This document shows positions 41,760-48,738 of a DNA stretch of 48,738 bases, one piece after another. The stretch spans positions 1 to 48,738 of the forward strand of contig NZ_PVBN01000020.1 of the NCBI RefSeq assembly GCF_002968635.1. Reading direction: 5' to 3'. The translations under genes were made by a program, and so were the position numbers. Positions within the stretch are counted from its first letter, which is position 1. The number at the start of each line of letters is the position of its first letter. The notes under the pieces were generated by a model, which ran no database searches, had not been told where the DNA came from, and saw only the letters and a program-made list of their open reading frames with translations. This DNA comes from Neorhizobium alkalisoli. GTDB taxonomy: Bacteria; Pseudomonadota; Alphaproteobacteria; Rhizobiales; Rhizobiaceae.

Positions 41760-42793
41760 AATTCTCGCTTTTCGTTCATATGGAACGGCTGGATGCCAGC
41801 CAGAATCATGAAGAACTCTACGAAGAATTCCTGAAGCTGTGCGAGATCGCCGACAAAGGAGGCATGCATGCCATCTGGACCGGCGAGCACCACGGCATGG
41901 ACTTCACCATTGCGCCAAACCCGTTCGTCAGCTTGGCGGATCTCGCAAATCGCTTCAAGAACGTGCGTCTTGGCACCGGGACGGTGATTGCGCCGTTCTG
42001 GCATCCGATCAAACTCGCCGGCGAAGCGGCGATGACCGACATCATTTGCGGCGGCCGTCTCGATCTCGGCATCGCTCGCGGCGCCTACAGCTTCGAGTAC
42101 GAACGTTTGCTGCCGGGCCTCGACCCATGGGGAGCCGGCCAGCGAATGCGAGAGCTGATCCCCGCTGTCAAAGGCATCTGGGCTGGTGATTATGCCCATA
42201 ACGGCGAGTTCTGGAAGTTTCCGTCGACGACCTCGGCGCCGAAACCGGTGCAGCAACCGCACCCGCCGATCTGGGTGGCCGCACGCGATCCGAACAGCCA
42301 CGAATTTGCTGTCGCCAACGGCTGCAACGTACAGTGCACGCCACTGGCCAATGGGGAGGCTGAAATAGCCAGCCTGATGGAACGCTTCAAAGCAGCGTGC
42401 CAAAAAGCTTCGCAGGTGAAACGTCCGAAGATCATGCTGCTTCAGCATACCTATGTCGGATCAGACGAAGCCGATATCGCGCAGGCGGCCAAGGAAATCA
42501 GCACCTACTACAACTACTTCTTCGCCTGGTTCAAGAACGAGCGACCTATTAGTCAAGGACTGATCGAGCAACTGACCGAAGAAGAATTGACAGCAAACGC
42601 TAACTTGTCGCCCGACAGGATGGTCACCAGCATGCCGATCGGAAACGCAGCAACGGTTATTGATCGTCTGAAGGTTTATGAACAGCAAGGCTGGGACGAA
42701 TATTCCTTCTGGATCGACACCGGCATGAGCTTCGAACGCAAGAAGGCGTCGCTCGAACGCTTTATCGCCGACGTCATGCCAGCATTCAAGTGA
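41756..42793 (+). CDS. tgnA: Luciferase-like flavin monooxygenase, likely trigonelline oxygenase component (TgnA)
   Basis: A 345-residue bacterial luciferase-like monooxygenase (LLM class, TIM barrel). Typical parts are MHAIWTGEHHGMDFTIAPNP, VRLGTGTVIAPFWHPIKLAG, LDLGIARGAYSFEYERLLPG and PIWVAARDPNSHEFAVANGC. It uses reduced flavin from the preceding reductase and O2, and the ATG overlaps the reductase stop as ATGA, so the two components are made together. In the tgn pathway this pair opens the pyridinium ring of trigonelline. Homologues also attack other N-heterocycles, so the substrate is an inference from the complete gene set. Confidence 0.8.
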   Translation: MKFSLFVHMERLDASQNHEELYEEFLKLCEIADKGGMHAIWTGEHHGMDFTIAPNPFVSLADLANRFKNVRLGTGTVIAPFWHPIKLAGEAAMTDIICGGRLDLGIARGAYSFEYERLLPGLDPWGAGQRMRELIPAVKGIWAGDYAHNGEFWKFPSTTSAPKPVQQPHPPIWVAARDPNSHEFAVANGCNVQCTPLANGEAEIASLMERFKAACQKASQVKRPKIMLLQHTYVGSDEADIAQAAKEISTYYNYFFAWFKNERPISQGLIEQLTEEELTANANLSPDRMVTSMPIGNAATVIDRLKVYEQQGWDEYSFWIDTGMSFERKKASLERFIADVMPAFK

Positions 42794-42800
42794 GGCTCAG

Positions 42801-44264
42801 ATGCAAAGCTTCCAGCAATACATAGACGGCGTCTTCGATGACGGTTCTGCGCGGTTCGACAGCGTCGACCCGGCAACCGGCAATATCTGGGCTTCCATGC
42901 CGGAAGCGCGTGAAGCCGATGTCGATCGCGCGGTAAAGGCGGCCGAACAGGCACTGTGGTCAGGCGCGTGGCCGACGATGACGGCAAGCGCCAGGGGTAA
43001 GCTCCTCTACAAACTTGCGGATTTGGTCCAGGCCAACGCCTACCGCCTTGCTGAACTGGAAACCCGTGATACCGGCAAGGTCATCCGCGAAACCTCGGCG
43101 CAGATCGCTTATGTCGCCGATTATTACCGCTATTATGCGGGGCTCGCCGACAAAATCGAAGGTTCGACACTCTCCATCGACAAGGCGGAGATGGATGTCT
43201 GGACGCGGCGCGAGCCTGTCGGTGTCGTTGCGGCGATCGTGCCGTGGAACAGCCAGCTATTTCTCTCCGCGGTCAAGATAGGTCCGGCGCTTGCCGCTGG
43301 CTGCACACTGGTGATCAAGGCTTCGGAAGACGGTCCCGCGCCGATGCTGGAATTTGCGCGGCTCATACATGAAGCCGGGTTCCCGAAAGGCGTCCTGAAT
43401 GTCATCACCGGCTTCGGCCCCTCCTGTGGCAGCGCGCTCACCCGCCACCCCGGTGTCGCCCATATCGCCTTTACCGGCGGTGCGGTGACGGCTGCGCATG
43501 TGGTGCGCAATTCGGCGGAAAACCTTGCAAGCACCTCGCTGGAACTCGGCGGCAAGTCGCCGTTCATCGTTTTTGCCGACGCCGATCTGGAAAGCGCTGT
43601 CAACGCCCAAGTGGCAGGAATTTTTGCCGCAACAGGCCAGAGTTGCGTCGCCGGATCCCGGCTGATCGTCGAACGGTCCGTGAAAGACGAATTCGTCAAT
43701 CTGCTCAAGGCCAGGGCCGAGTCGATCCGTATCGGTACGCCGCTCGACATGGCGACCGAAGTCGGCCCGCTCTGCACTAGCCGCCAGCGCGATCATGTCG
43801 GGCAGATCGTATCAGACTCCGTCGATGCCGGCGCGAAGGTCGTAACTGGTGGCCGAGCAGGCGAAGGCGACGGCTTCTATTACCTGCCGACGATTCTCGA
43901 CTGCGACGGCATCAATTCGCCGTCCGTCGAAATTGAACTATTCGGCCCTGTCCTGTCGGTCCTATCATTCACCAACGAGGACGAAGCCGTAGCATTGGCT
44001 AATGACACCCGCTACGGTCTAGCCTCCGGCGTCTTCACGCAGAACCTGACGCGGGCGCACCGCATGGTGAAGAAGATCCGAACTGGGATTGTCTGGATCA
44101 ACACCTACCGGGCCGTCTCGCCGATCGCGCCGTTCGGCGGCTATGGACAATCGGGCCACGGACGTGAAGGCGGGCTTGCGGCTGCGCTCGATTTCACCCG
44201 CACCAAGACCGTTTGGCTCAGAACGTCCGACGATCCGTTCCCCGACCCCTTCGTCATGCGGTGA
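42801..44264 (+). CDS. tgnC: Aldehyde dehydrogenase, likely hydroxybutyrolactone dehydrogenase (TgnC)
   Basis: A 487-residue aldehyde dehydrogenase with Asn150 in IVPWNSQ, Glu248 in SLELGGKSPF and nucleophile Cys282 in ATGQSCVAGSRLIV, all intact. It starts 7 bp after the oxygenase gene. In the described trigonelline pathway TgnC oxidises the cyclic hemiacetal formed by ring opening to the corresponding succinate derivative with NAD(P). The gene order oxygenase then dehydrogenase and the presence of a second, SSADH-like aldehyde dehydrogenase at 48527 support this role. By sequence alone it is a general aldehyde dehydrogenase. Confidence 0.8.
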   Translation: MQSFQQYIDGVFDDGSARFDSVDPATGNIWASMPEAREADVDRAVKAAEQALWSGAWPTMTASARGKLLYKLADLVQANAYRLAELETRDTGKVIRETSAQIAYVADYYRYYAGLADKIEGSTLSIDKAEMDVWTRREPVGVVAAIVPWNSQLFLSAVKIGPALAAGCTLVIKASEDGPAPMLEFARLIHEAGFPKGVLNVITGFGPSCGSALTRHPGVAHIAFTGGAVTAAHVVRNSAENLASTSLELGGKSPFIVFADADLESAVNAQVAGIFAATGQSCVAGSRLIVERSVKDEFVNLLKARAESIRIGTPLDMATEVGPLCTSRQRDHVGQIVSDSVDAGAKVVTGGRAGEGDGFYYLPTILDCDGINSPSVEIELFGPVLSVLSFTNEDEAVALANDTRYGLASGVFTQNLTRAHRMVKKIRTGIVWINTYRAVSPIAPFGGYGQSGHGREGGLAAALDFTRTKTVWLRTSDDPFPDPFVMR

Positions 44265-44267
44265 ACC

Positions 44268-44597
44268 ATGTTCTACGAGATCAGGACCTACAGACTGAAG
44301 AATGGCGCCATCCCCGAATACCTGAAGGTGGTCGGGGATGTCGGGATCGCCATCCAGAAGAAACATCTCGGAAATCTCGTCGGTTACTTCTCTTCGGAGA
44401 TCGGACTGATCAACGAGATTGTCCACATCTGGGGCTATGAGACCCTCGATGACCGCCAGGCGAGGCGCGCCGGGCTGGCGGCCGATCCGGAGTGGCAGGC
44501 CTTTCTGCCGAAAATACGCGATCTGATCGTCACGGCCGACAACAAGATCATGTCACCAACCGCATTCTCGCCCCTAGGTGGCACGACGGCGGTCTAG
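44268..44597 (+). CDS. NIPSNAP family protein
   Basis: A 109-residue protein with the NIPSNAP ferredoxin-like fold: MFYEIRTYRLKNGAIPEYLK, VGYFSSEIGLINEIVHIWGYE and a RAGLAADPEWQAFLPKIRDL tail. It begins 3 bp after the aldehyde dehydrogenase stop, clearly in the same operon. NIPSNAP proteins are small alpha/beta-barrel dimers linked to catabolic clusters, but no reaction is established. It may handle an unstable ring-opened intermediate. Confidence 0.88.
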   Translation: MFYEIRTYRLKNGAIPEYLKVVGDVGIAIQKKHLGNLVGYFSSEIGLINEIVHIWGYETLDDRQARRAGLAADPEWQAFLPKIRDLIVTADNKIMSPTAFSPLGGTTAV

Positions 44598-44632
44598 GGC
44601 TCAAACCAGCACTTTCTCAGGGAGGAGAAAAC

Positions 44633-45640
44633 ATGAAGAAACATACGATAATTGCTCTATTTGCAATCGCATTCGGTTTTGCCGGGCAGGCGAACGCGGC
44701 GGACATGGTATTCACCAGCTGGGGCGGCACGACCCAGGATGCTCAAAAAGAGTATGCCGATAGCTTTACTGAAAATACAAAAATCAACGTGGTGCAGGAC
44801 GGGCCGACGGACTATGGCAAGCTCAAAGCGATGATCGAGTCCGGCAATGTCACTTGGGATGTCGTGGATGTCGAAGGCGATTATGCTGTTCAAGCAGGAA
44901 AAGCAGGACTGCTGGAGAAGCTTGATTTCACGATCATAGACAAGAGCAAGCTCGATCCGCGTTTCGTAACTGACTATTCCGTCGGAAGTTTTTATTATTC
45001 CTTCGTCGTCGGTTGCAACAAGGATGCCGTTGACACCTGCCCCAAAACCTGGGCCGACCTCTTCGATACGACAAAGTTCCCTGGCAAGCGTACGTTTTAC
45101 AAATGGTCTGCACCTGGCGTGATTGAAGCAGCGCTCCTCGCTGATGGTGTTCCAGCGGAAAAGCTCTACCCGCTCGACCTCGATCGTGCCTTCAAAAAGC
45201 TCGACACGATTAAGGCAGATATTATCTGGTGGGATAGCGGCGCTCAGTCTCAGCAGTTGCTGGCATCCGCGGAAGCACCGTACGGCTCGTTCTGGAACGG
45301 TCGCCTCACGGCGCTGGCTCTCACCGGCGTGACGGCCGAGACGTCGTGGGCAAACAATATCACAGCGGCAGACTCGCTTGTCGTTCCCAAGGGTACAAAG
45401 AATAAGGAAGCCGCGATGAAATTCATCGCGCATGCGACGAGTGCCGAGAGTCAGACGAATTTTGCAGCCGCCACAGGCTACGCTCCGATCAATCTGGATT
45501 CGCCGGCACTGATGGACCCTGATACCCGCAACTCGTTGCCGGACAAGAAGGCCGAGGGCCAAGTCAACGCAGACATGAATTATTGGGCCGAACATCGCGA
45601 CGAGATCGGTAAGCGCTGGTACGCCTGGCAGGCTAAGTAA
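44633..45640 (+). CDS. Polyamine/quaternary amine-type ABC substrate-binding protein (PotD-like)
   Basis: A 335-residue periplasmic binding protein of the PotD/PotF group. A signal peptide (IIALFAIAFGFAGQANA) ends near residue 22, and the mature protein opens DMVFTSWGGTTQDAQKEYAD. VTWDVVDVEGDYAVQAGKAG and IIWWDSGAQSQQLLAS are typical lobe motifs, and the several Trp and Tyr residues could form an aromatic box for a cation. ATG 44633 has GGAGGAG upstream. Inside a trigonelline-type operon it most likely binds trigonelline or a related N-methyl cation. Confidence 0.88.
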   Translation: MKKHTIIALFAIAFGFAGQANAADMVFTSWGGTTQDAQKEYADSFTENTKINVVQDGPTDYGKLKAMIESGNVTWDVVDVEGDYAVQAGKAGLLEKLDFTIIDKSKLDPRFVTDYSVGSFYYSFVVGCNKDAVDTCPKTWADLFDTTKFPGKRTFYKWSAPGVIEAALLADGVPAEKLYPLDLDRAFKKLDTIKADIIWWDSGAQSQQLLASAEAPYGSFWNGRLTALALTGVTAETSWANNITAADSLVVPKGTKNKEAAMKFIAHATSAESQTNFAAATGYAPINLDSPALMDPDTRNSLPDKKAEGQVNADMNYWAEHRDEIGKRWYAWQAK

Positions 45641-45664
45641 TCAGCATCTGATGCAATCAATAAG

Positions 45665-45688
45665 CACGGGCCGAGTTGCCGGCCCGTG
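45665..45688 (+). promoter_or_regulatory. Hairpin with T-run between the binding-protein gene and the permease genes
   Basis: CACGGGCCG and CGGCCCGTG form a perfect 9-bp stem around a 6-base loop, followed by ATTTTCC. It starts 25 bp after the binding-protein stop and ends 30 bp before the permease ATG. It has the form of a weak intrinsic terminator and would let only part of the transcription through to the permeases. Confidence 0.7.
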
Positions 45689-45717
45689 ATTTTCCGAAAG
45701 GAACTGGGAGGTTTGCA

Positions 45718-46575
45718 ATGGTTATGTCGGCAACGACTGACGGTGGACAGAGAACGCTCCGGCGTGACGGCAGTTTCGGCTATGTCGCCCCGGGGCTGCT
45801 TCTGATCGTATTCTTTTTCGTCGTCCCCGTGCTCATGCTGCTGATGCGCAGCGTGCTTGAACCTGCGCCCGGTCTCCAGAATTATGTGGAGCTTTTAGGC
45901 TCTACGACCTATCTCCGCGTTTTCATGAACACCTTCATCGTTGCGGGGCTGGTGACCGTGGTGTCGGTCCTCATCGGTTATCCGGTAGCGTGGCTCCTGG
46001 CAATCATGCCCGATCGGTGGTCGCGGCTGGTGCTGGCGATCATCATTCTATCGATGTGGACCAATTTGCTTGCCAGGACATATGCCTGGATGGTGCTGTT
46101 GCAACGGACCGGTGTCATCAACAAGACGTTGCTGAGCCTAGGCATCATCGACAAGCCGCTTTCCTTGGTCAACAATCTCGTCGGCGTCACCATCGGCATG
46201 ACCTATATCATGCTGCCCTTCGTGATCCTGCCGCTGATCGGCGTTCTGAAGTCGATCGATCCGGCAATCCTGCGCGCGGCCGCACTCTGCGGCGCCAATA
46301 AGCGGCAGTGTTTTGCCCGCGTCTTGCTGCCGCTGTCGCTGCCGGGCCTTGCCGCCGGTGCTTTGATGGTCTTCGTCATGTCGCTGGGCTACTACGTCAC
46401 GCCCGCACTTCTGGGCGGCACGTCCAACATGATGCTAGCCGAACTCGTGGCGCAATTTGTGCAGTCGCTGGTTAACTGGGGTATGGGCGGAGCCGCCGCA
46501 CTCGTTCTGCTGATCGTGACGCTTGTGCTCTACGCCATTCAGCTCAAATTCTTCAACCCCAATCGGGCGAGGTGA
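45718..46575 (+). CDS. PotB-like ABC transporter permease
   Basis: A 285-residue inner-membrane permease of the PotB group. After a short cytoplasmic N-terminus the first helix is FGYVAPGLLLIVFFFVVPVLMLL. WTNLLARTYAWMVLLQRTGVIN is a PotB hallmark and the coupling loop reads ILRAAALCGANKRQCFARVLLPLSLPG. ATG 45718 has GGGAGG upstream. It pairs with the PotC-like permease that begins 3 bp later. Confidence 0.9.
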   Translation: MVMSATTDGGQRTLRRDGSFGYVAPGLLLIVFFFVVPVLMLLMRSVLEPAPGLQNYVELLGSTTYLRVFMNTFIVAGLVTVVSVLIGYPVAWLLAIMPDRWSRLVLAIIILSMWTNLLARTYAWMVLLQRTGVINKTLLSLGIIDKPLSLVNNLVGVTIGMTYIMLPFVILPLIGVLKSIDPAILRAAALCGANKRQCFARVLLPLSLPGLAAGALMVFVMSLGYYVTPALLGGTSNMMLAELVAQFVQSLVNWGMGGAAALVLLIVTLVLYAIQLKFFNPNRAR

Positions 46576-46578
46576 ACC

Positions 46579-47379
46579 ATGCTGCTCGATTTTGAGAGAC
46601 TTGCCGGCCTGCGGCCATTCCTGATCGGCCTGACAGTTGTGGTCTGTCTGTTCCTGATCCTGCCGATCGTCTTTATCGCGGCGCTGTCGTTCGGCTCGTC
46701 GCAGTGGCTGATCTTTCCGCCGCCGTCATGGACGTTCAAGTGGTATCAGACCCTTTTCAGCGATTCCCGCTGGCTCTATTCGGCCCTCACTAGCCTAAAG
46801 ATCGCGGCGATCGTGACAGTGCTTTCTATCGTGCTCGGTTTCCTTGCCGCACTTGGCCTGAACCGGGGTTCGTTCATGGGGCGCGAAGCCCTGCGCGCCC
46901 TGTTCCTGACGCCGATGATCCTCCCCGTCGTGGTGCTCGCCGTTGCGTTATATGCGCTGTTCCTGCAGCTCGGGCTGGCGGGCACCACGATTGCTTTCAT
47001 CGTCGCCCATCTGCTGATCGCGCTACCTTTCTCGATCATATCGATCGGCAACGCGCTGGAAGGGTTTGACAAGTCGATCGAAGATGCGGCGATCCTCTGC
47101 GGCGCAAGCCCCTGGGAGGCACGGCTTCGCGTGACGGTGCCCGCCGTCAGCCACGGTATTTTCGCCGCCGCGATCTTCTCGTTTCTCGCTTCGTGGGACG
47201 AAGTCGTTCTCGCCATCTTCATGGCAAGCCCGACGCTACAAACGCTGCCGGTCAAGATCTGGGCAACCCTCAGGCAAGACCTGACGCCGGTGATTGCAGC
47301 CGCATCTACCATTCTCATTGCGTTTACCATCCTGCTGATGGTGCTCGCCGCACTTTTCCGCAAGGGACGTAAAGTATGA
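46579..47379 (+). CDS. PotC-like ABC transporter permease
   Basis: A 266-residue inner-membrane permease of the PotC group. PPPSWTFKWYQTLFSDSRWL is the typical first periplasmic loop, and the coupling loop reads SIEDAAILCGASPWEARLRVTVPAV. FLASWDEVVLAIFMASPTLQTLPVKIW is characteristic of PotC proteins. It overlaps the ATPase gene by 4 bp (ATGA). Confidence 0.9.
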   Translation: MLLDFERLAGLRPFLIGLTVVVCLFLILPIVFIAALSFGSSQWLIFPPPSWTFKWYQTLFSDSRWLYSALTSLKIAAIVTVLSIVLGFLAALGLNRGSFMGREALRALFLTPMILPVVVLAVALYALFLQLGLAGTTIAFIVAHLLIALPFSIISIGNALEGFDKSIEDAAILCGASPWEARLRVTVPAVSHGIFAAAIFSFLASWDEVVLAIFMASPTLQTLPVKIWATLRQDLTPVIAAASTILIAFTILLMVLAALFRKGRKV

Positions 47380-48452
47380 CCGAGCCATTTCTCTCCATTC
47401 GTAGCATCCGCAAGACGTATGGCCAGGTCACTGCGGTGAAGAACGTGACCATGGACGTCGCCGAGGGCGAATTCATGACTTTTCTCGGGCCGTCTGGTTC
47501 AGGCAAATCGACTACGCTGTACATCCTTGCCGGATTCCAGGACCCGACCGATGGCGACATTCTTCTTAAGGGCCAGAGCCTTTTGTCGACGCCATCGCAC
47601 AAGCGCAACATCGGCATGGTGTTTCAGCGCTACACGCTGTTCCCGCATCTGAGCGTCGGAGAAAATGTTGCGTTCCCGCTACGTATCCGGCGTGCCAGCC
47701 AGGTGGAAATCGCTGAGCGCGTCAAAAAGGCGCTCAAACTAGTCCGGCTCGAAGGTTTTGAGGAGCGCAAGCCGGCCCTTATGTCGGGCGGCCAGCAGCA
47801 GCGCGTCGCACTCGCCCGCGCGCTGATCTATAATCCGCCTGTGCTGCTCATGGACGAGCCGCTATCGGCCCTCGACAAGAAGCTGCGCGAGGAGATCCAG
47901 TTCGAGATCCGCCGCATTCACCAGGAAACCGGCGTGACCATTCTGTACGTCACCCATGATCAGGAAGAAGCGCTGCGGCTTTCCGATCGCATCGCCGTGT
48001 TCAGCGAGGGTGAAATCGACCAGATCGGAACCGGCCAGGAACTTTACGCCAATCCCGCCACGCATTTCGTGGCGGGATTTATCGGAGACAGCAATTTCAT
48101 CAACGCCGAGGTTTTATCGAATGAAGGCGGCCAGGCGCGATTGTCGCTGTCCGGCGGTACGGTAATCGACGGCGTGCCCGTGCATGCCGGCAAGTCTGGC
48201 GGCAAGTCCGTGTTGCTGCTCCTGCGGCCGGAGCGGCTGTCGCTTTCGACCCGGCCACTCGATAGCGGGCTTGTTGTAACAATCAATGACATTACGTTTT
48301 TGGGCAACAACATAGAGGTCACCACCCACACCGGCAATGGTGAAAGCCTCTCCGTGCGGCTGCCGTTTGGCCACGAAGCGATCTCCAGCATTAGCCGTGG
48401 CGACAAAGCCTGGCTAAGCTTCGAGCCGAAGTCGACGCACGCATTCGCCTGA
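47376..48452 (+). CDS. PotA-like ABC transporter ATP-binding protein
   Basis: A 358-residue ATPase of the PotA/spermidine-putrescine type. Walker A (GPSGSGKSTTLYI), the Q-loop MVFQRYTLFPHLSVGENV, the signature MSGGQQQRVALARALI and Walker B (VLLMDEPLSALDKKL) are present. The C-terminal TOBE_2 domain (VLLLLRPERLSLSTRPLD, ITFLGNNIEVTTHTGNG) is present. It energises import by the two preceding permeases and is followed 74 bp later by a second aldehyde dehydrogenase of the same orientation. Confidence 0.92.
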   Translation: MTEPFLSIRSIRKTYGQVTAVKNVTMDVAEGEFMTFLGPSGSGKSTTLYILAGFQDPTDGDILLKGQSLLSTPSHKRNIGMVFQRYTLFPHLSVGENVAFPLRIRRASQVEIAERVKKALKLVRLEGFEERKPALMSGGQQQRVALARALIYNPPVLLMDEPLSALDKKLREEIQFEIRRIHQETGVTILYVTHDQEEALRLSDRIAVFSEGEIDQIGTGQELYANPATHFVAGFIGDSNFINAEVLSNEGGQARLSLSGGTVIDGVPVHAGKSGGKSVLLLLRPERLSLSTRPLDSGLVVTINDITFLGNNIEVTTHTGNGESLSVRLPFGHEAISSISRGDKAWLSFEPKSTHAFA

Positions 48453-48526
48453 TCCGTTTGTTCGCTGCGGCGGCCAGGACGGCCCCAGCCATTGTTTAGT
48501 TTTAAACGATTCAGGAGACCTACGCC

Positions 48527-48738
48527 ATGGCGCTGTCCAAGACACTTCTTGCGAAACTGAAAAATCCGTCGCTTGCCACCGACAAGGCGTTGATCGCCGG
48601 CCAATGGCAGGCAAGCGGTGAAACCGGTGCGACCTTCGACGTCAGCAATCCATCGACGGGGGAGGTGATCGCGAGCCTGCCGGATATGACCCGAGCCGAC
48701 GCCGCCCGCGCCATTGATGCCGCGCACACGGCGCAGAA
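48527..48738 (+). CDS. Succinate semialdehyde dehydrogenase-like protein, N-terminal part (cut by window edge)
   Basis: The first 70 codons of an aldehyde dehydrogenase with the GabD-type start: LLAKLKNPSLATDKALIAGQ, then TFDVSNPSTGEVIASLPDMT. CAGGAGA precedes ATG 48527. Succinate semialdehyde is the product of the TgnD reaction, so this enzyme would complete trigonelline breakdown to succinate. The catalytic Cys lies outside the window, so function and integrity cannot be confirmed here. Confidence 0.75.
   Translation, partial: MALSKTLLAKLKNPSLATDKALIAGQWQASGETGATFDVSNPSTGEVIASLPDMTRADAARAIDAAHTAQ

Overview
The window looks like accessory DNA from an alphaproteobacterium of the Rhizobiales (Rhizobium, Sinorhizobium or Agrobacterium type), most likely from a plasmid or a catabolic island. 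The reasons are the high-GC, tightly overlapping catabolic operons, the large number of ABC importers each with its own regulator, and a dense set of broken insertion sequences. This is inferred from gene content and style; no replication gene, rRNA, tRNA or CRISPR array was seen.

Layout, left to right. (1) 1-112: tail of an IS630-type transposase. (2) 130-4412: a sugar-type catabolic operon (two Gfo/Idh/MocA dehydrogenases and a TIM-barrel isomerase/epimerase) divergent from a LacI-type regulator, with a perfect palindrome between them. (3) 4469-5388: decayed ends of two transporter genes (TctA-like and SLC13/MatC-like). (4) 5593-13735: a ROK regulator followed by a peptide/nickel-type (Opp/Dpp) ABC importer and a type-B carboxylesterase, all on the minus strand. 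A 12-bp-arm palindrome lies before the ROK gene and a second copy lies inside it. (5) 14545-21032: a polar amino acid-type ABC importer, a trimethylamine dehydrogenase-like FMN/Fe-S oxidoreductase and a LysR regulator. (6) 21146-26171: a mobile-element graveyard. An etfB gene is cut off by a truncated Tn3-family transposon with a frameshifted tnpR and tnpA, and an IS3 element is split by an IS110/IS1111 element and then trimmed by a deletion.

(7) 26392-38101: the most interesting block. A carbohydrate-type ABC importer and a TetR regulator (minus strand) diverge from a plus-strand operon encoding a DUF6379-type C-glycoside deglycosidase beta subunit, its TIM-barrel alpha partner, a GMC oxidoreductase, an aromatic-type aldehyde dehydrogenase and a benzoylformate decarboxylase-like ThDP enzyme. 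Two copies of one palindrome (AATGAAC-like arms) sit one over each divergent promoter. I read this as import of an aromatic C-glycoside, oxidation of its sugar, C-C bond cleavage, and 2-oxoacid/aldehyde processing of the aglycone. The combination with a GMC enzyme and benzoylformate decarboxylase is not one I know as a described pathway.

(8) 38619-48738: a GntR regulator divergent from an operon that matches the trigonelline (N-methylnicotinate) ring-cleavage pathway described in Acinetobacter baylyi (tgnA-D plus succinate semialdehyde dehydrogenase). It also carries a DUF1185 protein, a NIPSNAP-family protein and a PotABCD-type ABC importer that the described pathway does not explain. Trigonelline use is a known rhizobial trait.

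Three of the four ABC operons carry a perfect hairpin just after the substrate-binding protein gene. Most regulators can be paired with a visible palindrome, so the window is rich in testable regulator-operator pairs.
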